64,000 nucleotides of DNA from contig NZ_JAXHLU010000014.1 of the NCBI RefSeq assembly GCF_034521915.1, positions 144,764-208,763 on the forward strand, read 5' to 3'. The notes under the pieces were generated by a model. It saw only the letters and a program-made list of their open reading frames with translations, had not been told where the DNA came from and made no database searches. Shown in pieces: positions 45,866 to 54,588 of this stretch; the stretch's first letter is position 1; every line of letters starts with the position of its first letter. The translations under genes and the position numbers were made by a program. Source of the DNA: Fodinibius sp034521915. GTDB taxonomy: Bacteria > Bacteroidota > Rhodothermia > Balneolales > Balneolaceae.

Positions 45866-46867
45866 ATGGAATATCGATTTTTAGGACGATCAGGGCTTAA
45901 AGTTTCTTCTCTGTCATTTGGGTCATGGGTTACGTTTGGCGATCAGATTGATGAAGATGTGGCTTACGACTCTATGAAAGAAGCCTTTGATGCCGGAGTA
46001 AACTTTTTTGACAATGCGGAGGCGTATGCCGGAGGGCAGTCAGAAATTATGATGGGTAATATCATTCAAAAAGCAGGATGGAAACGTACGGACCTTGTAC
46101 TGTCCACCAAAATATTTTGGGGCGGTGAAGGTCCCAACGATCAGGGGCTTTCATTCAAGCATATCAAGGAGGGTACCGAAGCAGCATTAAAGCGCCTGCA
46201 AACCGATTATGTGGATCTTATTTTCTGCCATCGCCCGGATAAGCATACTCCAATCGAGGAAACGGTTTGGGGAATGAATCAGATGATAAAAGAGGGTAAG
46301 GCTTTATATTGGGGAACCAGTGAATGGTCGGCGCGCCAAATACGTCAGGCGTATGATTTTGCTCGTCAAGAGCATCTGCGTCCACCGCTGATGGATCAGC
46401 CCCAATACAATATGTTCCGGCGCGAGAAGGTAGAAAAGGAGTTTGCTCCTTTGTATGATGAGATCGGTCTGGGCACAACTATTTGGAGTCCCCTGGCCAG
46501 CGGATTGTTAACCGGCAAGTATAACGATGGCGTGCCGGAAGGGAGTCGTTTGTCAATGGATAAATACGACTGGCTGCGCGAAAAATTACTTGAGACCGAA
46601 AGCGGTCGTCAGAAGCTTAACAAAGTGGAACAACTCGCGGAAGTGGCCGATGAAGCGGGAATTCCGATGCCGCAGTTTGCATTGGCCTGGTGCCTGAAAA
46701 ATGAAGATGTAAGTACGGTTATTACCGGGGCATCAAAGCCTGAGCAGGTTGAGCAAAATATGAAAGCAGTTGATGTTGTCGATCAAATGACGCCGGATAT
46801 TATGGAACAGATTGAAGAGATTCTTGATAATAAGCCGGAACCGGAAGCAGATTATCGTTCGAACTAG
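45866..46867 (+). CDS. Aldo/keto reductase (potassium channel beta-subunit-like)
   Basis: 333 residues, TIM-barrel NADPH-dependent reductase. GRSGLKVSSLSFGSWVTFGD, then NFFDNAEAYAGGQSE with the catalytic Asp/Tyr, LSTKIFWGGEG with the Lys, and FCHRPDKHTPIEETV are clear. The C-terminal VSTVITGASKPEQVEQNMKA binds NADPH. Resembles the Kv-beta/YghZ subgroup that reduces aldehydes such as methylglyoxal. It is followed by a bidirectional terminator. Confidence 0.92.
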   Translation: MEYRFLGRSGLKVSSLSFGSWVTFGDQIDEDVAYDSMKEAFDAGVNFFDNAEAYAGGQSEIMMGNIIQKAGWKRTDLVLSTKIFWGGEGPNDQGLSFKHIKEGTEAALKRLQTDYVDLIFCHRPDKHTPIEETVWGMNQMIKEGKALYWGTSEWSARQIRQAYDFARQEHLRPPLMDQPQYNMFRREKVEKEFAPLYDEIGLGTTIWSPLASGLLTGKYNDGVPEGSRLSMDKYDWLREKLLETESGRQKLNKVEQLAEVADEAGIPMPQFALAWCLKNEDVSTVITGASKPEQVEQNMKAVDVVDQMTPDIMEQIEEILDNKPEPEADYRSN

Positions 46868-46876
46868 CCGGGAATA

Positions 46877-46917
46877 TAACCACCCGGAGCTATCTCGTTT
46901 CGGGTGGTTACTTCTTT
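46877..46917. terminator. Bidirectional terminator after the aldo/keto reductase gene
   Basis: TAACCACCCG (46877-46886) pairs perfectly with CGGGTGGTTA (46901-46910), 14-nt loop, then CTTCTTTTT. It ends just before the stop codon of the convergent M23 gene. Confidence 0.85.
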
Positions 46918-47712
46918 TTATTCCCGATGTTCATAAATTAGACCTTCATAGAGAATTGAATATTGGTTTTTAAAATAAATCGGTACTGATCGTTCTCCTG
47001 CCGTAACAACAAAATGAAGATGAGGGAATGTGGCATATCCCGTGCTGCCGCTGAATCCTATAACCTGACCGGCATAAACTATGTCGCCCATTTCTACAAT
47101 GGCCCCATCTTTTTGAAGGTGGGCATACGTTGCTACAGTGCCGTCATCATGGCAAATCATTATTTGATTTCCTTTATCTTTCAGGTCCGGATTATTGCCT
47201 CCTTTGCTATATTTTTCTACTACATGGCCTACTACTCCACCTCTTGCTGCGGATATAAGGCTGCCTTCAGGCATTGCAAAATCAAAGGCGTACTTCGACA
47301 TAATCTCATTATGAGTATGTTCTGATTTGTTGCCCTGGGCAAGCTTATAAGATTCTCCTTTTGGATAAGGGAGCTCATATTCGTAGAGATCGTCGTGGAC
47401 AACATGGGGATTTCCCAGAATAAAGTTGTAATCAAATAACTCTCGATAATTTTGCGAAAGTACTTTAGGAGGATCGTGCCACTTGAATAATATTCGTTTT
47501 TGTTTTTGGGGAATAAAAGTTTGAAAGGAAGTATCGAGTTCCGTGGATTTTACAGTTAATATAATAGGGCAGGGAAACGTGTTATAAACTTCCGCAGAAA
47601 AATAATTTTGTTCCTTGTCAATATCGGGTTTGACAATCAAATTCTGTGCATCAGCGATTCCACAGGTACTGAATAACAATAATATGCTAAAAAGTAGTCG
47701 CATAACGGCCAT
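46918..47712 (-). CDS. Secreted M23 family metallopeptidase (paralogue 1)
   Basis: 264 residues with a signal peptide (ends IADAQ, about 23). After a beta-rich N-terminal region comes an LytM-like M23 domain: EHTHNEIMSKYAFDFAMP (first zinc region), SLISAARGGVVGHVVE, TVATYAHLQKDGAI and GFSGSTGYATFPHLHFVV with the H-x-H zinc pair. Such enzymes cut peptidoglycan crosslinks or other peptides. A same-length paralogue lies at 50398-51192 on the far side of the patatin gene. Confidence 0.9.
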   Translation of the reverse strand: MAVMRLLFSILLLFSTCGIADAQNLIVKPDIDKEQNYFSAEVYNTFPCPIILTVKSTELDTSFQTFIPQKQKRILFKWHDPPKVLSQNYRELFDYNFILGNPHVVHDDLYEYELPYPKGESYKLAQGNKSEHTHNEIMSKYAFDFAMPEGSLISAARGGVVGHVVEKYSKGGNNPDLKDKGNQIMICHDDGTVATYAHLQKDGAIVEMGDIVYAGQVIGFSGSTGYATFPHLHFVVTAGERSVPIYFKNQYSILYEGLIYEHRE

Positions 47713-47754
47713 TATTTCTTAGGCTCACAACGTCATTTTGTTTTTGTTTAAGAA

Positions 47755-47931
47755 TCTTTGCAAAACTGTACTGTCATCGCGTCTTGTCCCGCCATGCGGG
47801 GAATGTAATGCGGCCTGCCTGCGCGGAGCCTTCCTTAAAAATCTACACTACATAATGTAAAAGCTACGGCATAGGCAGGCTTCACGGGTTCGCAATGACA
47901 AAATTAATATTTCGGGTTTTGCAAAGCCCTA
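47755..47931. repeat. Second copy of the dispersed palindromic (MITE-like) element
   Basis: The ends CTTTGCAAAAC (47756-47766) and GTTTTGCAAAG (47917-47927) match those of the element at 35907-36099. TGTCATCGCG near 47772, GAATGTAATG near 47801 and TTCGCAATGACAAA near 47889 are also shared; GCCTGCCTGCGCGGAGCC and its partner GCAGGCTT are inner arms. It lies between the M23 and patatin genes. No open reading frame. Confidence 0.7.
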
Positions 47932-47999
47932 TTTAAAAATAGATGAATTTTTATCTCCTATTAATTAAACATTTTTTTGACAGTGTAGTTGCTTTTTTC

Positions 48000-50213
48000 T
48001 CAGAAATGATATCCCATATTCAGTTTTACAGCATAACCGCTGGTAAAGTCTGGGGTTGAAAGTGTAATTTCAATAGGTCCCACAATAGATGTTGCTCCGA
48101 AAGAGAGGGAATACCCCGTTTTCAGTCGTTCCTGGTCTATATTAAAAGTCCACTGATCGGAAAGGTGTGCAAGGTTCATACCTCCGCCAATATAGATATT
48201 TTTATTAATTCTGATCTGTAATTTCGAACGGAGTGCTTTTATATTTGCGGCGCGAAGCTGTTGGGTAGGGTAGCCCATAAAGGGTATCTGCCTAAGTTCA
48301 AAAACAGGATTTTGGGACAGGCCTCCCGCATAATAGTAGTAATGAAGCGGTAATTCAGTAGAAGAAGAATATCCGGCAAAAAGCTCGTTGGAGATATTAA
48401 CTCCGCTCATGAGAGGAATGGTAGAGAACCATCTTCCGGAAGCCTGATAAAAGCTTGCCGAGCTTCCCCATCCGGGTTCAGAAAATTCAGTCTTTAGACG
48501 CAGAGATTGTCCTCGGGTTGGGAAATAGGGGCGGTTTAGCGTATTAAAATCAAAGGCCAGAAAAGGATTGAGCAGGAAGGTGGTATTACCTAAAACAAGG
48601 GTATTTCCGATAGCTTCATTTAAATTATATAATTCTGTTTCGAGGCCGATTTCAAAATTGGCCTTTTGCCATAACTGTACGGCGATTGACGGTTTTATAG
48701 TTAGCTTCTCAACATCTATGCTTGACAAAGCCTGATCTTGATCATAGTAATTGATGGGAGAACGCTGCAAGTTGAACTCTGCTTTAACATGAGCCAATGG
48801 AGCAAGACTAATGGGGATTCTGTAATCTGAAGTAAGTTCCAATATTTCTCCGGCTCTCAGCTTCATGGTTATCCGATCATTTATAAAGATATTATCGGTA
48901 AAAGAAGCCCCAAATAGCAGCGCCGCTTTATATTGGCTGTCGTATCGCATGCTAAAGCCGGCATACTCCTGTTCTTTGTGCTGAAATTCCAGAACAAGTT
49001 TGTTGCCCTTCGCATCCTGATTTTTTTGCAGCCGGTATGATATTTGGCTAAATAGTTCTGACTCGTAAAGTCGGGTTATCTTTTGTTCGAGCTGTGAGAG
49101 CATAAGCTTTTCCGGGAGTTGTATGTCGAGAGCAAGAAATACCTGTTGCTGTTGTATTAATCCTTTAAGATTGTTGAGTGAAATATCTGAGACAAGAATA
49201 GTATCTTGCCGGGTTGATTCAATTGGTTTAAATGCAGAAGGTGCTGTGTTGTGCTTGGCCAGTCTCTTTTTAATTCTTGGAAGTGCCTGGCGGGCGGCCT
49301 GCTCTCCACGTCGAATAATTTCGTCTACCTTTTCATAGCTAAAGGTAGAAAACTCGCTGATATTCGGACGAATATAGATATCCGTTTTCTCTTTTTGGAT
49401 AATATCTGACTCCTGTTGATGAAACCCCACAGCCTGAAAAAGTATGTCAACAAATGTATTTAAGCTATCAAGTTTTCTAATGGGTTCCCCTACATCAGAT
49501 GCAATTACAAAGTTGGCACCAAGGTTTTGTACGTCTTCAACCGGTAAGTTTCGAGCAACACCCCCATCGATATATGATTTTCCATCAATATTAACCGGTT
49601 TAAAAATGCTGGGGATGGCAATGCTGGCGCGAACGGCATCAGGCAGGTAGCCGCTGGAGAAGGTTTTGGGCTCTCCCGTTGCCAAGTTAGTTGCCACCGC
49701 TGAAAAGGGGATGGGCAGCTTGGTAAAATCTCTTACATCATGAAAAGGAAGCATCAGCCTGTAGAGCATCATAGATATATTTTGACCATCAATGAGGCCG
49801 GCAGGAAGCGAAAGCTGTCTGTCATTAAAGGGAAAAGTAACAAGGTATGTATCCTTTTTTTGGATACTATTTGAAATTTGTTGAGGATTAATCTGATAGC
49901 TGTCATTTAAAAGAATATTCCAGTCGGTAGTTCGAGCTATCTCTTCGATCTCTTGGGGCGAATACCCAATAGCATATAATGAGCCAATGATAGCTCCCAT
50001 GCTGGTGCCGCTGATCATATGTACAGGTATGCCTTCTTCCTCAAGTACTTTGAGTACCCCGATATGAGCAAATCCCTTGGCTCCTCCTCCACTTAAGGCA
50101 AGTCCCAGTTTTGTTTCTTCGTCTGTGTTGTTTTTGATTTCTTGCTGTTCTTGCTGGGCAACTCCTAAAAAGGGTAAGGATAAGAAGAGTATTAGCAGTA
50201 AGGTCCTACGCAT
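48000..50213 (-). CDS. Patatin-like phospholipase fused to an Omp85/BamA-type barrel
   Basis: About 737 residues. The start at 50213 (MRRTLLLILFLSLPFLGVAQ) gives a clean signal peptide; an upstream ATG at 50243 adds ten residues before it. The patatin domain has the oxyanion motif LALSGGGAKGFAHIGVL, the nucleophile in ISGTSMGAIIGSL and the catalytic Asp in SYIDGGVARNLPVED. A POTRA-like segment (about 350-420) and a C-terminal barrel (for example DYRIPISLAPLAHVKAEF, ending VKLNMGYHF) complete the PlpD-like autotransporter architecture. It should present the lipase domain at the outer membrane. Confidence 0.9.
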   Translation of the reverse strand: MRRTLLLILFLSLPFLGVAQQEQQEIKNNTDEETKLGLALSGGGAKGFAHIGVLKVLEEEGIPVHMISGTSMGAIIGSLYAIGYSPQEIEEIARTTDWNILLNDSYQINPQQISNSIQKKDTYLVTFPFNDRQLSLPAGLIDGQNISMMLYRLMLPFHDVRDFTKLPIPFSAVATNLATGEPKTFSSGYLPDAVRASIAIPSIFKPVNIDGKSYIDGGVARNLPVEDVQNLGANFVIASDVGEPIRKLDSLNTFVDILFQAVGFHQQESDIIQKEKTDIYIRPNISEFSTFSYEKVDEIIRRGEQAARQALPRIKKRLAKHNTAPSAFKPIESTRQDTILVSDISLNNLKGLIQQQQVFLALDIQLPEKLMLSQLEQKITRLYESELFSQISYRLQKNQDAKGNKLVLEFQHKEQEYAGFSMRYDSQYKAALLFGASFTDNIFINDRITMKLRAGEILELTSDYRIPISLAPLAHVKAEFNLQRSPINYYDQDQALSSIDVEKLTIKPSIAVQLWQKANFEIGLETELYNLNEAIGNTLVLGNTTFLLNPFLAFDFNTLNRPYFPTRGQSLRLKTEFSEPGWGSSASFYQASGRWFSTIPLMSGVNISNELFAGYSSSTELPLHYYYYAGGLSQNPVFELRQIPFMGYPTQQLRAANIKALRSKLQIRINKNIYIGGGMNLAHLSDQWTFNIDQERLKTGYSLSFGATSIVGPIEITLSTPDFTSGYAVKLNMGYHF

Positions 50214-50397
50214 GTCGAATTTGTTCAAGGTTGGACCTTCCATATAAGTTGGATTTGATGCATGTGTTTAAGGATAAATATATGATAATGTAAAAAGATC
50301 AGCGAATGGGAGAGATTAATTTTTCGTAAGTTTTTTGTCAAAATATTAGATAGAAGTTTGGAAATGGAAAAATATTTGAAGACGAATATTAATCGAC

Positions 50398-51192
50398 TTA
50401 AAAATTCAAATTTTGTCCGTAAGAGAATCCGCTTTTAAGGGTATCGGGAAGTTCTGTAAATTTTACTGGAACAGATTTTGATCCGGCCAGAACAACAAAA
50501 TGGAGGTGGGGCGTGGTAGAATATCCTGTATTTCCACTAAAACCGATAATCTCTCCGGCGTAAACTTTTTCACCAATATTAACGATTGCTCCCTTATATC
50601 GCAGATGGGCATAAACACCTACGGTGCCATCATCATGACAGATCATAATTTTATTGGCTTGTTTTAGGTAATCTTCCTTGTCGCCGCCTTCTTTGTTGTT
50701 GGCACTTACAAATCCGACGGTGCCCCCTCGTGCAGCACTAATCAGGCTATTTTTGGGCATGTCGAAATCGAAGGCATATTTTGAGTTTGGCAAGTTATGG
50801 GTAAAAGCTGAGTTGTTTCCCTGGATAAGCGTATGTGATTTTCCCAGGGGATAGGGTAATAAATATTTATAGCTGGAATCGTGAATAGCGTCGGGATTTC
50901 CAAGTGTGAGATGATACCGTATTTGGCCCTTGAATTCGGCGGGAGAATCTAGCGAATCGATGGGGAGTTGTATGAGCCTATCCTTTCTCCCCTTCGGTAC
51001 AAATCGTTCAAATTTCGTATCTATTGAATCGGGTTCAGCTTTTAAATAAACGGGGCAGGGTAAATTGTTTTGAGCCCATAGCGTGAATTCCTTGTCCGAT
51101 ATGTCATCCCAAATAAAGACAGCCTGGGCATTGGAATTCTGTATCATCCCCAGCACTGCGAGAAAAGTTAAAAGTGTGACAATTATTCGCAT
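50398..51192 (-). CDS. Secreted M23 family metallopeptidase (paralogue 2)
   Basis: 264 residues, same layout as the protein at 46918-47712: signal peptide (ends SNAQA), beta-rich region, then FTHNLPNSKYAFDFDMP, SLISAARGGTVGFVSANN, TVGVYAHLRYKGAI and GFSGNTGYSTTPHLHFVVL. The two share the same motifs throughout, so they are likely a gene duplication split by the patatin gene and a palindromic element. Confidence 0.9.
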   Translation of the reverse strand: MRIIVTLLTFLAVLGMIQNSNAQAVFIWDDISDKEFTLWAQNNLPCPVYLKAEPDSIDTKFERFVPKGRKDRLIQLPIDSLDSPAEFKGQIRYHLTLGNPDAIHDSSYKYLLPYPLGKSHTLIQGNNSAFTHNLPNSKYAFDFDMPKNSLISAARGGTVGFVSANNKEGGDKEDYLKQANKIMICHDDGTVGVYAHLRYKGAIVNIGEKVYAGEIIGFSGNTGYSTTPHLHFVVLAGSKSVPVKFTELPDTLKSGFSYGQNLNF

Positions 51193-51273
51193 GGGATCGT
51201 TTGGAAAATAATGAATAGTTCACCTACCCAATTTAGACTATATAACAGTATTATCTATTACGAAGTTTATACA

Positions 51274-51612
51274 TTAACTAAGTTTGCTGCCATTTGGAAT
51301 ATTTTTGTCGGGTACTGCCAGTACTACGCTGCCATCATCCCTGTGAAATCCGGTAATGAGACATTCCGAAATAAATGGTCCAATTTTTTTAGGCGGAAAA
51401 TTTACTACGCCAACGACTTGTTTATTAATGAGTTCAGTTATTAAATACAAGTCAGTAATTTGGGCGCTGCTCTGTTTAATACCAATTTCTTTTCCAAAGT
51501 CTATCCACAGTTTATAAGCAGGTTTATTAGCTTCTGGGAATTTCTCGGCTCTAATGATAGTCCCGGTCCTGATTTCGACTTGCTCAAATTGTTCCCAACT
51601 GATTGTTGACAT
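51274..51612 (-). CDS. csaA: CsaA-type tRNA-binding domain protein
   Basis: 112 residues forming one tRNA-binding OB fold: FEQVEIRTGTIIRAEKFPEA, KLWIDFGKEIGIKQSSAQIT and VVGVVNFPPKKIGPFISECL. This matches CsaA, a small dimer with chaperone-like and tRNA-binding activity. It is separated from the thioesterase gene by only 7 nt, suggesting cotranscription. Confidence 0.9.
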   Translation of the reverse strand: MSTISWEQFEQVEIRTGTIIRAEKFPEANKPAYKLWIDFGKEIGIKQSSAQITDLYLITELINKQVVGVVNFPPKKIGPFISECLITGFHRDDGSVVLAVPDKNIPNGSKLS

Positions 51613-51619
51613 AAATTAT

Positions 51620-52069
51620 TTACTGATTTTGCCATTCAAATGATTCTGTTCGGGGAAATTGCATAATAACGTCCAATAGCTTTTTGGGAGGGGTGGCCAG
51701 CTTTCGTTTCTCCAGATTTAGCCAAGCTCCTTCAACGATAATTTGCGCTGCTTTATCGCCGTTCTGTTTAAATATTTGGTGGAGAAAAGTCCATCGGGAA
51801 CCATCTTTACGCATCGTTGCTACCTGACAGCTTACCGTAATTTGCTCCGACAGTCCGATCTCCTTAAAGAATTTTGTTTCTTCCCGAAATAATATAGGTC
51901 CAAGAGACATCTCGGAAATCTCTTTGATGGGTAGTCCAAAATCCTGAAACATAGCAACACGTGTTTGGGCGGCGTAGTCGTTGTATACCGAATGCCGCAA
52001 GTGCCGATTGGGATCCATATCAGCCCAGATCACTTCGTACGTTTTCCGGTAATCTGTATTACTACTCAT
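51620..52069 (-). CDS. Acyl-CoA thioesterase, hot-dog fold (4HBT-like)
   Basis: 149 residues: TYEVIWADMDPNRHLRHSVY has the catalytic Asp and turn of YbgC/FcbC-like thioesterases, then FREETKFFKEIGLSEQITVS. It probably hydrolyses an acyl-CoA, substrate unknown. First gene of a pair with csaA. Confidence 0.85.
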   Translation of the reverse strand: MSSNTDYRKTYEVIWADMDPNRHLRHSVYNDYAAQTRVAMFQDFGLPIKEISEMSLGPILFREETKFFKEIGLSEQITVSCQVATMRKDGSRWTFLHQIFKQNGDKAAQIIVEGAWLNLEKRKLATPPKKLLDVIMQFPRTESFEWQNQ

Positions 52070-52207
52070 AAAAAGTTCATTTGCTTTATTGGGAGAACAT
52101 AAGCTGTTACTGGTATTACTTTTATTCTATTAGTGTAACACTAAGAATAGATACTCGTATTTATCACTAGACGCATTCATTATTATGGTAATAGAAATTA
52201 CTTTGCT

Positions 52208-53086
52208 ATGCGAACATTTTTAAAAGCTTTGTTAGCCTTATTAAGTGGTGTAATTACGCTTTTTGTTGCAGGTTATCTCTTGTTGATGATAAGTACAACG
52301 GCAGGGTTTACAGGCATTATAGTTCTGTCTTGTGTTTTTGGGATGATCTTTAAATCAACGGGGAAATATGGATTGGTGATTTATCCAATATTGGTTTCAG
52401 CTCCCTCCATGGTTGTTTTGGGGATGCTAACTTACAATACAGGATCTATCGTAGGATTTATTTTTCCTCCTGCAGGATTGTTATCTGCGATAGTGGGTAA
52501 CTATATCGTTTATCATACTGATGGTTTGTTCAGCCAAACTTCACTTCGAATAGCCGGAAGTTTTGCAGCTGCCTGTCTTTTACTCTTGACAACGGTCATC
52601 CCAAATATACATGTGCTGGATACTTCAGAATGGGTTGATGAACCGCTTCCCAACGCAGAGTTGACATCCATTACGGATGATAGAGTTGCAGTATCGGAAT
52701 TGGAGAGCGATATCGTAGTCCTTGATTTTTGGGCAACCTGGTGTGGAAAGTGTATCCAATTGATGCCAGAGCTGGAGCGATTGGATGAAAAGTATGGCAA
52801 TAATCCCGATGTGACGGTGAAGGCCGTAAATACCAGTCAGGGAGATTCATTTGATGAGGTGAAGGAGTTTGTTGCAGAAAAGAACATTGATATCGAAGTT
52901 TTATATGATAATGACTCCCGGTTTACCGATAAAATGGACGTTGGGGGCGTTCCCTATACGGTGGTAATTGATACGAGAGAAGAGGAGATAAAAGTACGAA
53001 AGCATGGTTTTGCTCCGGGTGAGGATTACGTGAGAGTAATGAGCGATCACATCGACCAATTACTGCAGGCTTCAGATCAATCTTGA
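52208..53086 (+). CDS. Membrane-anchored TlpA/ResA-like thioredoxin
   Basis: 292 residues. Four hydrophobic helices (residues about 4-130) precede a thioredoxin-like domain whose active site is VVLDFWATWCGKCIQLMPEL (CxxC = CGKC). Then come GGVPYTVVIDTREEE, with the cis-proline region, and a family-like FAPGEDYVRVM. It should act outside the cytoplasmic membrane in disulphide reduction, for example cytochrome c maturation or protein repair. The multi-helix anchor is unusual for TlpA proteins, which normally have a single helix. Confidence 0.85.
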   Translation: MRTFLKALLALLSGVITLFVAGYLLLMISTTAGFTGIIVLSCVFGMIFKSTGKYGLVIYPILVSAPSMVVLGMLTYNTGSIVGFIFPPAGLLSAIVGNYIVYHTDGLFSQTSLRIAGSFAAACLLLLTTVIPNIHVLDTSEWVDEPLPNAELTSITDDRVAVSELESDIVVLDFWATWCGKCIQLMPELERLDEKYGNNPDVTVKAVNTSQGDSFDEVKEFVAEKNIDIEVLYDNDSRFTDKMDVGGVPYTVVIDTREEEIKVRKHGFAPGEDYVRVMSDHIDQLLQASDQS

Positions 53087-53150
53087 AAAGGATTCTTTAT
53101 TGCTTGTTTCAGAGGGTTAAGAAGGGCAGTACGCAGTGTTAATGATCGTG

Positions 53151-53375
53151 TTAAGCAACATCTTCCCATTCTGATGAAAGGACGCGGTAAATCACCCGAT
53201 CTTTATACTGGCCATTCAATTGAATGGCTTCTTTTTGGATTGCTTCTTTGGTAAATCCCAGACGTTCAGGAATTGCTCTGCTCTTTTTATTGTCGATGGC
53301 ACAGTGAATTTCAACGCGATGCAGGTCCAGCTCATCAAAAGCATGCTGGACAACTTCGGCACAGCATTTCGTCAT
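53151..53375 (-). CDS. GNAT acetyltransferase, C-terminal part (frameshifted)
   Basis: 74 codons: MTKCCAEVVQHAFDELDLHR, then VEIHCAIDNKKSRAIPERLG, the coenzyme-A-contact and C-terminal helix regions of RimJ/RimL-like N-acetyltransferases. It continues the upstream frame after one extra base at 53382. The ATG at 53375 is internal to the ancestral gene. Confidence 0.75.
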   Translation of the reverse strand: MTKCCAEVVQHAFDELDLHRVEIHCAIDNKKSRAIPERLGFTKEAIQKEAIQLNGQYKDRVIYRVLSSEWEDVA

Positions 53376-53700
53376 AATTCCGCTTTCCCTGGTAGGATTT
53401 GCCCAGCCAATATCCCAGCGAGGTTTTTTGGTTTTGCCAATCTATGTTATGGTGACCAATAGTTCCTGCAATGGAACCATCTACCAAAATTGCAGCCTGA
53501 AAACCTTGATTGTTAATCCATTGCTGTTGGGACTCTTCTATGAAATGAGCCGTATCTTTTGGCTCTTGCACCGAGTCCACCCACGGAAGCCACTCGGCAA
53601 GGTATTCCCGATTCTGTTCCGTCAATTGAAACAGCTCCTCGGCATGTCGAGCTTCCAGTAGCTCGAGTTGTATATTACTATCTATTTGCCGGTTAAACAT
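53335..53700 (-). CDS. GNAT acetyltransferase, N-terminal part (frameshifted)
   Basis: 121 codons. IQLELLEARHAEELFQLTEQ, LAEWLPWVDSVQEPKDTAHF and LGYWLGKSYQGK are RimL-like. The expected next residues GIMTKCC are reached only by skipping one C (plus-strand G53382), which splits the gene. Intact length would be about 182 residues. Such enzymes acetylate N-termini or amines. Confidence 0.8.
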   Translation of the reverse strand: MFNRQIDSNIQLELLEARHAEELFQLTEQNREYLAEWLPWVDSVQEPKDTAHFIEESQQQWINNQGFQAAILVDGSIAGTIGHHNIDWQNQKTSLGYWLGKSYQGKRNYDEMLCRSCPACF

Positions 53701-53756
53701 GCGGATGTGTGCTGAATAACTTCAGAAATATTCCCGAAAATAAGTCCAGGGTAGCT

Positions 53757-54251
53757 TTATGCAGCTCTAAAACGATCGGAAAACTCCAGGCAAAGCAATA
53801 AGGTGATACCGTAACCCAGGTGCATAATTAACCCTGCAAGTATATTGAGTACGGGGAACCAGGTATCCATATAGAATATGCCAAATGACTCTCCTCCGGC
53901 CATAGAAATTGCAGGCGATACAATAACGGCGGCCACAATTGATATTATAACACCATAGAGAATCCCTTTTACCAGCCAGTTGCCGGGAAGTTTATTGTCC
54001 AGAAAAACGACATAGATTAAAGCCAGTAATATTCCGCCAATATAATAAGCAACATTTCCCCAGAGAATGTTATAGGGGTCCTGTTCATGAATATGGTTGA
54101 AGATTTCCTTCAGCATGTATCCCACATCAATAACGGGGAGGCCAATGCCGCTCGATAGAAATGAAAGCATTGACATCATAAAGGTAGCGATAAGACCGCA
54201 AATAACGGTTTCCGTAAAAGAATATGTGCGTTCCATAAGAGATGTACCCAA
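53757..54251 (-). CDS. Hypothetical membrane protein
   Basis: 164 residues (Met6 at 54236, MERTYSF, is an equally good start). Four predicted helices (about 15-35, 65-88, 95-118, 135-158). No motif recognised. It lies between the broken GNAT gene and the mobile element and is not part of either. Confidence 0.7.
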   Translation of the reverse strand: MGTSLMERTYSFTETVICGLIATFMMSMLSFLSSGIGLPVIDVGYMLKEIFNHIHEQDPYNILWGNVAYYIGGILLALIYVVFLDNKLPGNWLVKGILYGVIISIVAAVIVSPAISMAGGESFGIFYMDTWFPVLNILAGLIMHLGYGITLLLCLEFSDRFRAA

Positions 54252-54365
54252 CGTAATTGGTTGAAAAGTTTATTTATATATAGATAGTATGAGGCACAGA
54301 AACAAATAAGAACTGTCAGTTGAAAGGTGGTTTTCAGGTACCCACCAATAAATAATATCCTAAAA

Positions 54366-54403
54366 ACAAAAAAACCCTTGCAAGTCAATAACTTACAAGG
54401 GTT
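54366..54403 (-). terminator. Former terminator of tRNA-Leu, now separated from it
   Basis: Read on the minus strand this is AACCCTTG/CAAGGGTT with inner AAGT/ACTT pairs, followed by TTTTTTTGTTTTT: a textbook terminator. It lies 4 nt beyond the 15-bp att core. In an element-free chromosome it would directly follow the tRNA-Leu 3' end. Confidence 0.75.
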
Positions 54404-54406
54404 GTG

Positions 54407-54421
54407 GTGCCCTGGACTGGA
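54407..54421. other. attL core (copy of tRNA-Leu 3' end)
   Basis: GTGCCCTGGACTGGA, identical to 63614-63628. At attL the identity stops after GGA, where the real tRNA continues GTCGAAC, marking the element's edge. Confidence 0.85.
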
Positions 54422-54530
54422 CTTAAATATTGTTTTGCCATTCTTTCCGTTTCCGAAAAAACCTCCCTTAAATCGTTTAAATAAGCACATTGTATTTTTA
54501 TTCTTGCCTTTCCCGCATAATAATTCGATA

Positions 54531-54556
54531 ATTGTTTGTACCAATATTTGTACCAA
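54531..54556. other. Left arm-type recombinase sites
   Basis: Two tandem copies of TTTGTACCAA spaced by one base (ATTGTTTGTACCAATATTTG then TACCAA), 110 nt inside attL and just before the integrase gene. The same 26 bases recur with one change at 63523-63548, in the same orientation. They are likely arm-binding sites. Confidence 0.7.
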
Positions 54557-54588
54557 CTTGTTTAACTCCAATCTTTGCCCGAATTATT

